A stretch of 64,000 bases of DNA from an uncultured Flavobacteriaceae bacterium (GTDB taxonomy: Bacteria > Bacteroidota > Bacteroidia > Flavobacteriales > Flavobacteriaceae): positions 1-64,000 of the forward strand of contig CASIAE010000009.1 of assembly GCA_949372605.1 (NCBI GenBank), given 5' to 3'. The translations under genes and the position numbers were made by a program. This document shows, piece by piece, positions 1 to 9,581 of the stretch (positions are counted from its first letter, which is position 1; each line of letters opens with the position of its first letter). The notes under the pieces were generated by a model. That model saw only the letters and a list, made by a program, of their open reading frames with translations. It was not told where the DNA came from and ran no database searches.

Positions 1-55
1 TTTTGAGTCTGATCTCAAACCAGTTTTCTGTGGCTCAGGATATCGCTCAGCCTCC

Positions 56-472
56 GTGAAAAAATATATCAGCCCTAAGCAATTGGAAATGCTTAAAACA
101 CAACGGACTTTAGTAAAAGAAAACCGAGCATCATTCAAGAAAAGTTTATCTAAAGAACAACTATCGATTATTTCCAACAAAGAACTTTCAAAGAGTCAAA
201 GGCAAGAAGCATTGATGTCTTCTTTTTCAGAAATCCAAAAAACGCTACTCAAAGAAAATAGAGAAAGTATCAGAGGATTGAAAAGTGAGTTTACTAAATC
301 CCTCACGGACAATCAAAAAATGGCGATTAAACAACGCGGAAAAAATCTCAAAGAAAGACGTCAGAAAATCAAAGAATACAAAGGTGAAATGAAGGGGCAA
401 AAAGATAAAGTAAAGGAGAGAAAACAAAATATTAAGAATCGAATAAAAAAGGGTGGGGGTAAAAAAAAATAA
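56..472 (+). CDS. Lys/Glu-rich Spy/CpxP-like periplasmic protein (hypothetical), probably 5'-incomplete or frameshifted
   Basis: ORF with charged helical repeats (ISPKQLEMLKTQRTLVKENR...); signal-peptide-like residues (LSLISNQFSVAQDIAQPP) lie immediately upstream in another frame. Confidence 0.45.
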   Translation: MKKYISPKQLEMLKTQRTLVKENRASFKKSLSKEQLSIISNKELSKSQRQEALMSSFSEIQKTLLKENRESIRGLKSEFTKSLTDNQKMAIKQRGKNLKERRQKIKEYKGEMKGQKDKVKERKQNIKNRIKKGGGKKK

Positions 473-529
473 GACATTGGAGTTTGCCTGATTAATGAAT
501 TGTCCTCTACTTTTTGTTATATTTAGACA

Positions 530-1369
530 ATGGGAAAAATTATTTTCTTTGTCTTTTTGTTTTCTGCCAGCTTTGTTTTTTCTCAAACTGAAAAAGAGGA
601 ATTAGAATTAGACAATATTCTTAACGAACTTTTTAACACAGAAGAATTGAGCATTGAAGCTAAAAAGTTGAGTTACCTTTATTACACTCTTTCATACAGC
701 GATAAAGCATATTTTGCTGGTCGTGATTTTGGTATTGACCAATATGGAATTACTCCAAGTCTATCCTTTATGAGTTCCAATAATTTATTTGTAAGTCTTG
801 GTTCGGCATGTTATAGTGAACTTGATCCACAATGGGATTTGATTTCTTTAAGCGCAGGCTTTTCTAAATTTCTTGGAAAGGTTGAAAAGTTAAGTTTAAC
901 AGGAATTTTTTCTAGAAGTTTTTTCCTCTCTAATATCTCCGATTTGAATCCAAATAGAATATCAACTTCCATTTCTTTCACTGATAAAAACCTTAAAATC
1001 AGAGGCTCGGGAGGTTATCTTTTTGGCGGCTCAAGTACTTTTTACGCCTCTGCTGATGCCGAATATAAAATAAAGTTGATTGAGGGTCAAAAACTCACAC
1101 TTGATTTTTGCCCAGAAGTTACCTTTCTTTTTAGTAAACAAACTATTAGCGAGGAGATTTCATTTTCTTCATTCAATTCGATTATCAATGAAACAGATGT
1201 ATTTGACCTTATTAATACACAATTTAGCTTCCCTTTTGAAGTGGATTATGGCAATTGGGATTTTCAACTTATTTATTCAATAAATGCACCGAAAGCAATT
1301 GGAAATGAAATAGACATAAGTCAAAATGATTTCTTCAGTTTTACAATTGGATATTTGGTTAGTTTATAG
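530..1369 (+). CDS. Exported hypothetical protein, possible beta-barrel
   Basis: Sec signal (MGKIIFFVFLFSASFVFSQ) and alternating aromatic/glycine strands. Confidence 0.6.
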   Translation: MGKIIFFVFLFSASFVFSQTEKEELELDNILNELFNTEELSIEAKKLSYLYYTLSYSDKAYFAGRDFGIDQYGITPSLSFMSSNNLFVSLGSACYSELDPQWDLISLSAGFSKFLGKVEKLSLTGIFSRSFFLSNISDLNPNRISTSISFTDKNLKIRGSGGYLFGGSSTFYASADAEYKIKLIEGQKLTLDFCPEVTFLFSKQTISEEISFSSFNSIINETDVFDLINTQFSFPFEVDYGNWDFQLIYSINAPKAIGNEIDISQNDFFSFTIGYLVSL

Positions 1370-1577
1370 TTTTAAGGGTTTTTGAATTTGTAATAAAAAT
1401 ATAAGTAAAAACAACAAATCTAGAGTAGTACTTCCCCTAACCTCATCTGTATTATGTAAAGAAGAAAGTATATTATGTAGAGGAGTAATGATTTTTCTTT
1501 AGAAATTAAATTTTTAGAATTTAATAAAAACACTTATCTTTTACTAATTAATAATTTACTGTAATAATACAGAATAA

Positions 1578-3201
1578 ATGATATTGCCCAAATTTATAAA
1601 CCAATTTTTATTACTTTCTTTAAGTGTTTTACTCTTTTATTCTTGTCAACAGGAATCCGAAAAAAGTTATTTAAAATCTCCTTTCACCAAATTAGACACC
1701 TTGTCGACAAATGATTGGTGGAAACGAGGAGTATCAAAAATAATTGATATGAAGGTCGATCGTGACAAGGTAATTGCCTTTGGTATTTATACAACGTCTA
1801 ACAATACATTAAAATTATCGGCCCAGCTATTCCCACTTTATCCTAAAGAAACGAGATCAGTAACATTGGCGATTTATCAAAATGACCGTTGGGAGCAAGT
1901 ACAGACTCAAGAAGTCAACGAACTGGGTTGGTCTGCTCAATTTAGGATTGAAAACTGGGATATGAATCAATCTTTTAGATATAAACTTTTACATGGTCCG
2001 TCTGCAAGTTTTGAAGGGCTGATACGAAAAGACCCAATAAATAAAAAAGAAATTAAACTAGCTGCACTTTCCTGTAATAGCAATAAAGACCGTGGGGATC
2101 GTGAAAATTATGTCAACAACATTAATGCGCTTAGACCCGGATCTAGTTTTTTTTGCTGGGGATCAGTCTTATGATCACAAAGAACATACAGCTGCTTGGT
2201 TAAAATTTGGCTTGCAGTTTAGAGATGTTTTTAGAACTCGACCTGCCATAACCATTCCTGATGACCATGACATTGGTCAAGGAAATTTGTGGGGAGAAAA
2301 CGGAAAAAAGTCATTAAGACCTGATGGAAACGATGGAGGATATTTTTTTCATACAGAATATATCAAAATGGTAGAGCGTGCACAAACCTCACATTTGCCA
2401 GATCCATTTCACAAAGAACCTCTGGAGCAAGGAATAACCTCTTACTTCACAAACCTAGTAATCGGAGGGATAGATTTTGCAATTATAGAAGACAGAAAGT
2501 TTAAATCTGGGCCCAACGGAAAGATTCCTCAACAGGGTCCTAGGGCTGATCACATTTTAAATCCAGATTATAATCCAGATGATATTAATCTTCCAGAATT
2601 GAAACTACTCGGGGACCTTCAGTTAAATTTCTTAAATCAATGGGCACAAAACAAAAATCAAAACAAAATGAAAGCCGTGCTCTCTGCAACTGGCTTCTGT
2701 GGGGGCGCTCACCTTCATGGGAAGCAAAGTAATCGATTGCATGCTGATTTAGACTCTAATGGATGGCCACAACACGGAAGAGACAAAGCTCTTGAGTTAA
2801 TAAAAAAAGCTGGAGCTATTCATATTGCTGGCGATCAACACTTACCTACCTTAATAAAGCACGGAATAACTGAGTTTGATGACGGTCCCTGGGCATTCGT
2901 AGTTCCCGCTATTATTAATGATTATTACAGCCGCTGGTGGTGGCCAGAAGACGAAAAACCCGGAAAAAATGCTAACGATCTACTTCCATGGACTGGGCAA
3001 TATTTAGATGGGTTTAACAACAAAATCACAATGCACGCCTATGCAAATCCAGATTCCGATTCTAATGGTTCTGGCTTTGGTTTTATTCGATTTGACACCA
3101 CTTCAAATGAAGTCACATTTGAGTGTTGGCCTCGTAATATTGATGTAACCAATAAAGATGCAAAACAATTTTTAGGGTGGCCTTTAAAGGTAAAATATTA
3201 A
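1578..3201 (+). pseudogene. PhoD-like alkaline phosphatase/metallophosphatase lipoprotein, interrupted by one frameshift
   Basis: ORFs 1578-2174 and 2092-3201 join if one C of CCC at 2136-2138 is removed, giving NALRPDLVFFAGDQSYDHKE; lipobox LLFYSC; IPDDHDIGQGNLWGENG. Confidence 0.8.
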
Positions 3202-4167
3202 ATGATATATAAAACAGTAATAATATTTGCTATTTTTTTAAGTTTCAATCAGACGATTGATTTAAATGAGGCGCCCTATAAACAATCTATTCCGGGAACT
3301 TCTGAGAAAATTGACATGGTTTATGTCCCGGGAGGTAGCTTTATGATGGGCAGTCCAAAATCTGAGAAAAATCATTTTGGAGATGAAGGCCCACAACATG
3401 AAGTTGAGATCGCCCCCTTTTGGATGGGAAAATATGAAATCACTTGGGAGTTATACGAGCTATTTGTCGCCAGAGAGATTGATAATAAAAAACCAGAAAA
3501 AACAGAAGGAAACGAAGTAGCAATTGATGTGGATGGTGTCTCGGGTGCCACCGCACCTTACACAGAAATGAGCTTTGGAATGGGAACAGAGGGGTATCCT
3601 GCAATTTGTATGACCCAGTTGGCTGCTGTTAAATTTTGCAAATGGCTTTCTGCAATGACAGGTAATTTTTATCGTTTACCAACTGAAGCCGAATGGGAAT
3701 ATGCTTGTCGAGCAGGAACAAAATCTGCCTATTCGTTTGGCGATGAGACCTCACTTTTGGACCAATATGCTTGGCATGAGGGGAATAGTAATGGAGCTTA
3801 CAAAAAAGTAGGTGTCAAAAAACCCAATCCATTTGGACTGCACGACATGCACGGAAATGTTTCTGAGTGGACGTTAGATAAATATGTTCCTACGGAATAC
3901 AAATCAAGAAAAAGAAAAAAATCAATCAATCCTTATGTGCAACCCACTAAAACTTATCCGAAATCAGTTAGAGGAGGGGCATGGACTGATAGTGAAAGCA
4001 GACTTAGAAGTGCTGCACGAAGACCTTCTTCCAAACAATGGAAGAAAAGAGACCCTCAAATACCAAAGAGTCTTTGGTGGCATACTGACGCTCCCTTTGT
4101 TGGATTCAGAATTGTGCGCCCTGAGACTTCACCCTCACCCGAACAACAAAAATTATATTGGAATTAA
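3202..4167 (+). CDS. SUMF1/FGE-sulfatase-domain protein lacking FGE catalytic cysteines
   Basis: MVYVPGGSFMMGSPKSE...YRLPTEAEWEYACRAGT...NPFGLHDMHGNVSEW...VRGGAWTD...FVGFRIVRP. Confidence 0.85.
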   Translation: MIYKTVIIFAIFLSFNQTIDLNEAPYKQSIPGTSEKIDMVYVPGGSFMMGSPKSEKNHFGDEGPQHEVEIAPFWMGKYEITWELYELFVAREIDNKKPEKTEGNEVAIDVDGVSGATAPYTEMSFGMGTEGYPAICMTQLAAVKFCKWLSAMTGNFYRLPTEAEWEYACRAGTKSAYSFGDETSLLDQYAWHEGNSNGAYKKVGVKKPNPFGLHDMHGNVSEWTLDKYVPTEYKSRKRKKSINPYVQPTKTYPKSVRGGAWTDSESRLRSAARRPSSKQWKKRDPQIPKSLWWHTDAPFVGFRIVRPETSPSPEQQKLYWN

Positions 4168-4180
4168 AAAACAAAAAAAA

Positions 4181-5524
4181 ATGAAATCAAACGAAAACCT
4201 AACAAGAAGAAATTTTGTAAAACGAACAACGTTGGCGACCACAGGAATTCTTTCCGCTACTTTGCCAATTGATGCCATGGCAAATGTCTATGCTGAAAAG
4301 AAGTTAAAAATAGCTTTGGTTGGTTGTGGAGGTCGAGGAAGTGGTGCAATTGTACAGGCTTTAACTGCTGATGAAAATACTGAGCTGGTTGCGATGGCTG
4401 ACGCATTTCCAGATAGAATTGAAAAAAGTTTAGCTGGGATTCAAGAACACTTTGATGGTGTTAAAAAAATAAAAGTCAATCCAAAACATCGATTTTCAGG
4501 TTTTGATGCTTATAAAAAAGCCATAGACATGGCTGATGTTGTGATTTTAACAACTCCTCCTGGATTTAGACCTTATCACTTTGAATACGCAATTGCGAAT
4601 GATAAGCACGTTTTTATGGAAAAACCCTTAGCAACTGATCCTGTTGGGATTAGAAAGGTTCTAGAGGTAGCTAAAATAGCCAAGCAAAAGAAACTGAATG
4701 TGGTCGTTGGACTTCAGCGTCACTACCAAAAGAAGTATACTGAGCTGTATGACAGAATTCAAGATGGGCAAGTAGGAAAAATAATGAGTGGTCAAGTCTA
4801 CTGGAATGGACGTGGAGTTTGGGTTCGAGAAAGACAAGCGGGTCAGACCGAGTTAGAGTACCAGATGAGAAATTGGTATTATTTTAATTGGTTATGTGGG
4901 GATCATATTCTTGAACAACACATACACAACATTGATGTTGCCAACTGGTTTGTGGGAGGCTACCCAACAGAGGCACAAGGAATGGGAGGAAGAGAAGTTA
5001 GAAATGGAATAGATCATGGAGAAATTTTTGACCATCATTTTGTAGAATTCAGCTATGCAAATGGAGCTGTGATTTCTAGTCAATGCCGTCATCAGACTGG
5101 ATGCATGAACAAGGTTGAAGAAAATTTCCAAGGAACTAAAGGGACCGTCTCAACTCGAAAAGGGATCATTAAAAACTTAGACGGTGATGTTAGTTATAAC
5201 TATAACGGAATCGAGAACCCCTCTTCTTCTATGAAAAATAAAGGGGGCGGGAATCCCTACCAAGTAGAGCATGATAAATTATTTGCTTCAATTAGAAATG
5301 GAGACGTAATTGCAGATGCAGAAAATGGAGCAAAAAGCACATTGACGGCTATCATGGGAAGAATGGCGACTTACTCGGGTAAAGTAATTACTTGGGATCA
5401 GGCGCTAAATTCCGACTTACAGCTGATGCCTGAAATGATGACTTGGGGGAGCACGCCACCGACACTTCCAGATAGTGAAGGCAGGTATAAAATACCTGTT
5501 CCTGGAAAAACAAAATTCTACTAA
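4181..5524 (+). CDS. Gfo/Idh/MocA family oxidoreductase with Tat-like signal
   Basis: Likely start ATG 4181 (MKSNENLTRRNFVKRTT), not 3884; KIALVGCGGRGSGA Rossmann motif; FMEKPLATDPVG. Confidence 0.85.
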   Translation: MKSNENLTRRNFVKRTTLATTGILSATLPIDAMANVYAEKKLKIALVGCGGRGSGAIVQALTADENTELVAMADAFPDRIEKSLAGIQEHFDGVKKIKVNPKHRFSGFDAYKKAIDMADVVILTTPPGFRPYHFEYAIANDKHVFMEKPLATDPVGIRKVLEVAKIAKQKKLNVVVGLQRHYQKKYTELYDRIQDGQVGKIMSGQVYWNGRGVWVRERQAGQTELEYQMRNWYYFNWLCGDHILEQHIHNIDVANWFVGGYPTEAQGMGGREVRNGIDHGEIFDHHFVEFSYANGAVISSQCRHQTGCMNKVEENFQGTKGTVSTRKGIIKNLDGDVSYNYNGIENPSSSMKNKGGGNPYQVEHDKLFASIRNGDVIADAENGAKSTLTAIMGRMATYSGKVITWDQALNSDLQLMPEMMTWGSTPPTLPDSEGRYKIPVPGKTKFY

Positions 5525-5546
5525 TAAAACTTTTAAATACAACTAA

Positions 5547-6473
5547 ATGGAAAGAAGATCATTTATAAAAAAAAGCGCGGCAGCAGCCTCTGTTTTGGGT
5601 GTTGGCATACAAGGAGTAAACGCTTTTAACTCTCCAGAATCAAATGGATTAGTGGGTGGACACAATTTTAACTTAAAATATGCTCCTCACCTTGGTATGT
5701 TTAAAAATCATGCAGGAAATGACCCTATTGATCAGTTAAACTTTATGGCGGATCAAGGTTTTACCGCTTTTGAAGATAACCGTATGATGAAAAGGGATAT
5801 TGCAACTCAAACCAAAATGGGAGAAACACTTGCCAAACATAATATGAGTATGGGTGTATTCGTGGTTGACAAAGGTGGTAATATGAATAACACTCTTGCG
5901 GCAGGTAAAAAAGAGTATGTTGATATATTCTTAGATGGTTGTAAAAAAGCGGTCGAAGTAGCTAAACGTGTGAATGCAAAATGGATGACTGTTGTACCTG
6001 GAGGTTATCAAAGAAGATTACCTATTGGAGTTCAAGATGGACATGTGATTGAAGCATTACGCAGGGGAGCAGAAATTTTTGAACCTCATGGATTAACGAT
6101 GGTTTTAGAACCACTATCAGATTCCCCAGACTTGTATTTACAGCGCTCTGATCAAACTTATATGATTTGTAAGGCAGTTAATAGTCCTGCATGTAAAATT
6201 TTATTTGATATCTATCACCTTCAAAAAACAGAAGGGCATATCATTCGAAACATCGATCTTACATGGGATGAAATCGCTTATATCCAAATAGGAGATAATC
6301 CAGGAAGAAAAGAACCTACTACAGGAGAAATAAATTATAAAAATGTATTTAAACATATCCATGCTAAAGGTTTTAATGGTATTCTAGGAATGGAACACGG
6401 AAATTCATTGAAAGGTAAAGAAGGCGAGCAAGCCGTAATAACTGCTTATAAAAAAGTGGATTCTTTTTTATAA
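5547..6473 (+). CDS. Hydroxypyruvate isomerase-like TIM-barrel sugar isomerase with Tat-like signal
   Basis: MERRSFIKKSAAAASVLGVG; GLTMVLEPLSDSPDLYL, CKILFDIYHLQKTEGHIIRNI, YIQIGDNPGRKEPTTGEINY. Confidence 0.8.
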   Translation: MERRSFIKKSAAAASVLGVGIQGVNAFNSPESNGLVGGHNFNLKYAPHLGMFKNHAGNDPIDQLNFMADQGFTAFEDNRMMKRDIATQTKMGETLAKHNMSMGVFVVDKGGNMNNTLAAGKKEYVDIFLDGCKKAVEVAKRVNAKWMTVVPGGYQRRLPIGVQDGHVIEALRRGAEIFEPHGLTMVLEPLSDSPDLYLQRSDQTYMICKAVNSPACKILFDIYHLQKTEGHIIRNIDLTWDEIAYIQIGDNPGRKEPTTGEINYKNVFKHIHAKGFNGILGMEHGNSLKGKEGEQAVITAYKKVDSFL

Positions 6474-6548
6474 GTCAAACTCACCTTTAAATTTTTTGCC
6501 TAAATTTGATTAAAGTAATGTAAATTATACACATATAAACACAATAAT

Positions 6549-7970
6549 TTGAAAGTATTCATTCCATCAAACTCAAATCCTTGGAATAAGGAAAAAGCTA
6601 AACTTTTATTAAGGCGGATGGGATTCTGTACTGATCTTAACTCGATCAACCGTTATCTACTTATGACTCCAGGTGATGTAGTTGACGAATTACTCCAAGA
6701 ATCTACCGATTTACCCCCAACGGCTGCACCAGAATGGGGGTATTGGGACAATAGAGAATTTAATGACTCCGGCGAAAATAAGGGCTATTATCATACGATT
6801 TGGCAAAAACAAGCTTTTGCTGATTTTCAAAAAAATGCTTTTAGAGAACGCTTGGTTCTCTTCTGGAGTAATCATTTTGTAGTTGAGTATTTAGACGTTA
6901 ATCAACCAGCATATCTTTATCAATATTATGCCTTGTTGCAGACTCAAGTACTGGGTAATTTTAAAACTTTCGTTCATCAGATTGGTTTAAATCCTGCAAT
7001 GTTACGATACCTTAATGGCTATGACAATAAAAACTCCAGTCCCAATGAGAATTATGGTAGGGAATTATATGAGCTTTTTACTTTAGGTCAAGGAAATGGT
7101 TATATCCAAGAAGACATAACAGAAACCTCTAGGGCTTTGACGGGCTACAATAAAACCGTAAGATATGGCCCAATTACTTTTAATGAAAAAACTTTTGATA
7201 AAGGGAGCAAGACGATTTTTGGAAGATCTGGTAACTGGGGATATGATGATGTAATTGACATCTTATTTGACGAGAAAAAAGATATTATTGCAAGATATAT
7301 TTGCGAAAAAATATATAAATATTTTGTTAGTCCTAAAGCTGATGAAGCTATCGTTTCATCACTCGCCGCAACTATGATTTCAAACAACTTTGAATTGGCC
7401 CCTGTTTACAGTCAACTGTTTAAAAGCGAGCACTTTTTCGATGAAAAAAATAGTAATGTTTTAATAAAAAGCCCCATCGACTTAATGTTAGGATTACATA
7501 AAACCCTTGGATTTAAACTAGATGATACTTTAGATTTAGAGGTTCAATTTAGAAACAAATGTAGAGACATGGGGCAGATAATTTTCTCTCCTGTTGACGT
7601 TGCCGGATGGCAAGGAAATCAAGATTGGATCAATTCTGAAACCTTACCCAAACGCTGGGAATTTTCGGATTATTTATTAATAAAATATTGGAAAAAAAAT
7701 AAAAATCAATTTAAGAAATTAATCATTTCATTAGTTGGTAACAAGGAAACCGAACTTAAAGTTATTGTAAACGCCTTAAAAGATTTTATGTTTTGTCCTT
7801 GTAAAATTAAGGATGAGGAACTCTCCGAAGCCATAGCCGTTTTTATCGGTGAAGTACCAGAAAATTATTTTGAGGATGGGACATGGAGTATCAATGACGA
7901 TTCGGTTCCAAAACAAGTTTATGATCTGATGCGTTTTTTTATAACACTTCCTGAATTTCAATTAAAATGA
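6549..7970 (+). CDS. DUF1800 family protein (TTG start)
   Basis: KEKAKLLLRRMGFCTDLNSINRYL; LVLFWSNHFVVE; NENYGRELYELFTLGQGNGYIQEDITETSRALTGY; SPVDVAGWQGNQDWIN. Confidence 0.85.
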   Translation: MKVFIPSNSNPWNKEKAKLLLRRMGFCTDLNSINRYLLMTPGDVVDELLQESTDLPPTAAPEWGYWDNREFNDSGENKGYYHTIWQKQAFADFQKNAFRERLVLFWSNHFVVEYLDVNQPAYLYQYYALLQTQVLGNFKTFVHQIGLNPAMLRYLNGYDNKNSSPNENYGRELYELFTLGQGNGYIQEDITETSRALTGYNKTVRYGPITFNEKTFDKGSKTIFGRSGNWGYDDVIDILFDEKKDIIARYICEKIYKYFVSPKADEAIVSSLAATMISNNFELAPVYSQLFKSEHFFDEKNSNVLIKSPIDLMLGLHKTLGFKLDDTLDLEVQFRNKCRDMGQIIFSPVDVAGWQGNQDWINSETLPKRWEFSDYLLIKYWKKNKNQFKKLIISLVGNKETELKVIVNALKDFMFCPCKIKDEELSEAIAVFIGEVPENYFEDGTWSINDDSVPKQVYDLMRFFITLPEFQLK

Positions 7971-9574
7971 AAGAACATAGCACCAATAAAAACAGGAACA
8001 ATGCCCATGACGAAGAGCATGCGCAATGGGACAGACGTGGTTTTTTAAAAACCCTGGGAGTTGCAGGAGCCGGTGCCATCTCTTTCGGTAGTAGCGCACT
8101 TTCTGTAGTAGATTCTGAGTTGCTAACAACCGCTTTGGCTGAGGTTGATAATGATCGAGTGTTGGTTTTAATTCGTTTAAAGGGTGGTAATGATGGCTTA
8201 AATACTATCATCCCTATCTATGATTTTGACACATATGCAAACAAACGTCCTAAAATTCATATTCCACAAAACAGCCTCGTAAAACTCAATGATGAATTTG
8301 GAATTCCAAATTATATGAAAAACCTTGATGGACTATGGCAAAATGGAGCAATGAAAGTAGTTCATGGAGTGGGTTACGAAAATCAAAATTTATCACATTT
8401 CAAGTCTTCCGAAATCTGGGCTTCTAACTCAGAGGATAGCTCAGTTACCTCAGGTTGGATGGGAAGGTATTATGAGGAAAAATATATGGATTACATGATC
8501 AATCCTCCTAAAAAACCATTGGCTATTCAGATAGGAAACGGAGGAAATTTAGTTTTTAATGGGGATTTGACCTCTTATGCTTTTTCAGTATCCAGTCCTA
8601 AAAGACTTAAGAAAGTTGCTGAAAGCGGAACTATATTTGACACGAGTAATCCACCGGCTTCGCTTCACGGAAACCAGGTAAGTTTTCTCAGGGAAGCTGC
8701 TAACACTACCTATAGATACGCTTCGGTCATTCATGAAGCGTATGACAATTCAAAAGAATACAGTGGTTATGAAGACAACTCCATAGACCTTCAGTTGAGT
8801 TTAGTTTCCCGATTTATTAGAGGAGGTTTGGGTTCAAAAGTTTATATGGTAACTTTAAACGGTTTTGACACCCACGCCAATCAGCCGACACGTCACCAAA
8901 CGCTGATGACCAGACTTTCTGATTCTATTAAAACTTTTTACGCAGATTTAAAAAACCATGGAGTTGACGACAAAGTTTTATCAATGACTTTTTCAGAATT
9001 CGGAAGGCGTGTTGCAGAAAATGGATCTAGCGGAACAGATCATGGATCTGCTGCACCTATTATGCTTTTTGGACCGGCACTCAACGGATCTTCATTTGTC
9101 GGAGATCACCCCAGTCTAATTACTTTAGACAAAAAAGGGAACATGGCCAACAGTACAGACTTTCGATCTGTTTATGCTACGCTATTAACGGATTGGTTGT
9201 GTGCAGACTCTGACTTAATCAGCAAGGCAATGATTGGTAATGAGTACAATCTTTTGGGCTTGGGCTTGGGATGTAATGGAGAACAGTTTTTAAAATTGAC
9301 AAATGATCCAATTTTACCTTTACACGCAGCAGTTTATTCAGGAAATGATATTGATTTATTTCTTAATATTAATAAAAGTAGTCAGGTAGAAATCGTTGTT
9401 TATGATCTATTGGGAAGAAAAGTAGGGACCGTATTTAAAAACATTTTGACCTCCGGAAAACACAACCTACCCCTACGGGTTGATCCCTATAACAAATTAC
9501 CTTCAGGCCAATATTTTTATAAAATTGAAGTCGATGCTAGCAGTACTTATAGTAAGGCATTTTTGGTTAAGTAA
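7967..9574 (+). CDS. DUF1501 family protein with Tat-like signal and T9SS type A C-terminal sorting domain
   Basis: DRRGFLKTLGVAGAGAIS; RLKGGNDGLNTIIPI; SEFGRRVAENGSSGTDHGSAAPIMLFG; C-terminal VYDLLGRKVGT...LPSGQYFYKIEV; overlaps the DUF1800 ORF by 4 bp (ATGA). Confidence 0.88.
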   Translation: MKEHSTNKNRNNAHDEEHAQWDRRGFLKTLGVAGAGAISFGSSALSVVDSELLTTALAEVDNDRVLVLIRLKGGNDGLNTIIPIYDFDTYANKRPKIHIPQNSLVKLNDEFGIPNYMKNLDGLWQNGAMKVVHGVGYENQNLSHFKSSEIWASNSEDSSVTSGWMGRYYEEKYMDYMINPPKKPLAIQIGNGGNLVFNGDLTSYAFSVSSPKRLKKVAESGTIFDTSNPPASLHGNQVSFLREAANTTYRYASVIHEAYDNSKEYSGYEDNSIDLQLSLVSRFIRGGLGSKVYMVTLNGFDTHANQPTRHQTLMTRLSDSIKTFYADLKNHGVDDKVLSMTFSEFGRRVAENGSSGTDHGSAAPIMLFGPALNGSSFVGDHPSLITLDKKGNMANSTDFRSVYATLLTDWLCADSDLISKAMIGNEYNLLGLGLGCNGEQFLKLTNDPILPLHAAVYSGNDIDLFLNINKSSQVEIVVYDLLGRKVGTVFKNILTSGKHNLPLRVDPYNKLPSGQYFYKIEVDASSTYSKAFLVK

Positions 9575-9581
9575 ATTTTAG

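Noticed and set aside
245-586. 113-aa minus-strand ORF overlapping the first two plus-strand ORFs
   Set aside because: Low-complexity antisense of Lys/Glu-rich coding sequence; the plus-strand frames are more protein-like.
1080-1283. 67-aa plus-strand ORF inside 530-1369
   Set aside because: Alternate frame of a signal-bearing ORF with no own support.
3884-4180. N-terminal extension of the Gfo/Idh/MocA ORF
   Set aside because: Overlaps the SUMF1 gene in another frame; ATG 4181 with a Tat-like signal is the better start.
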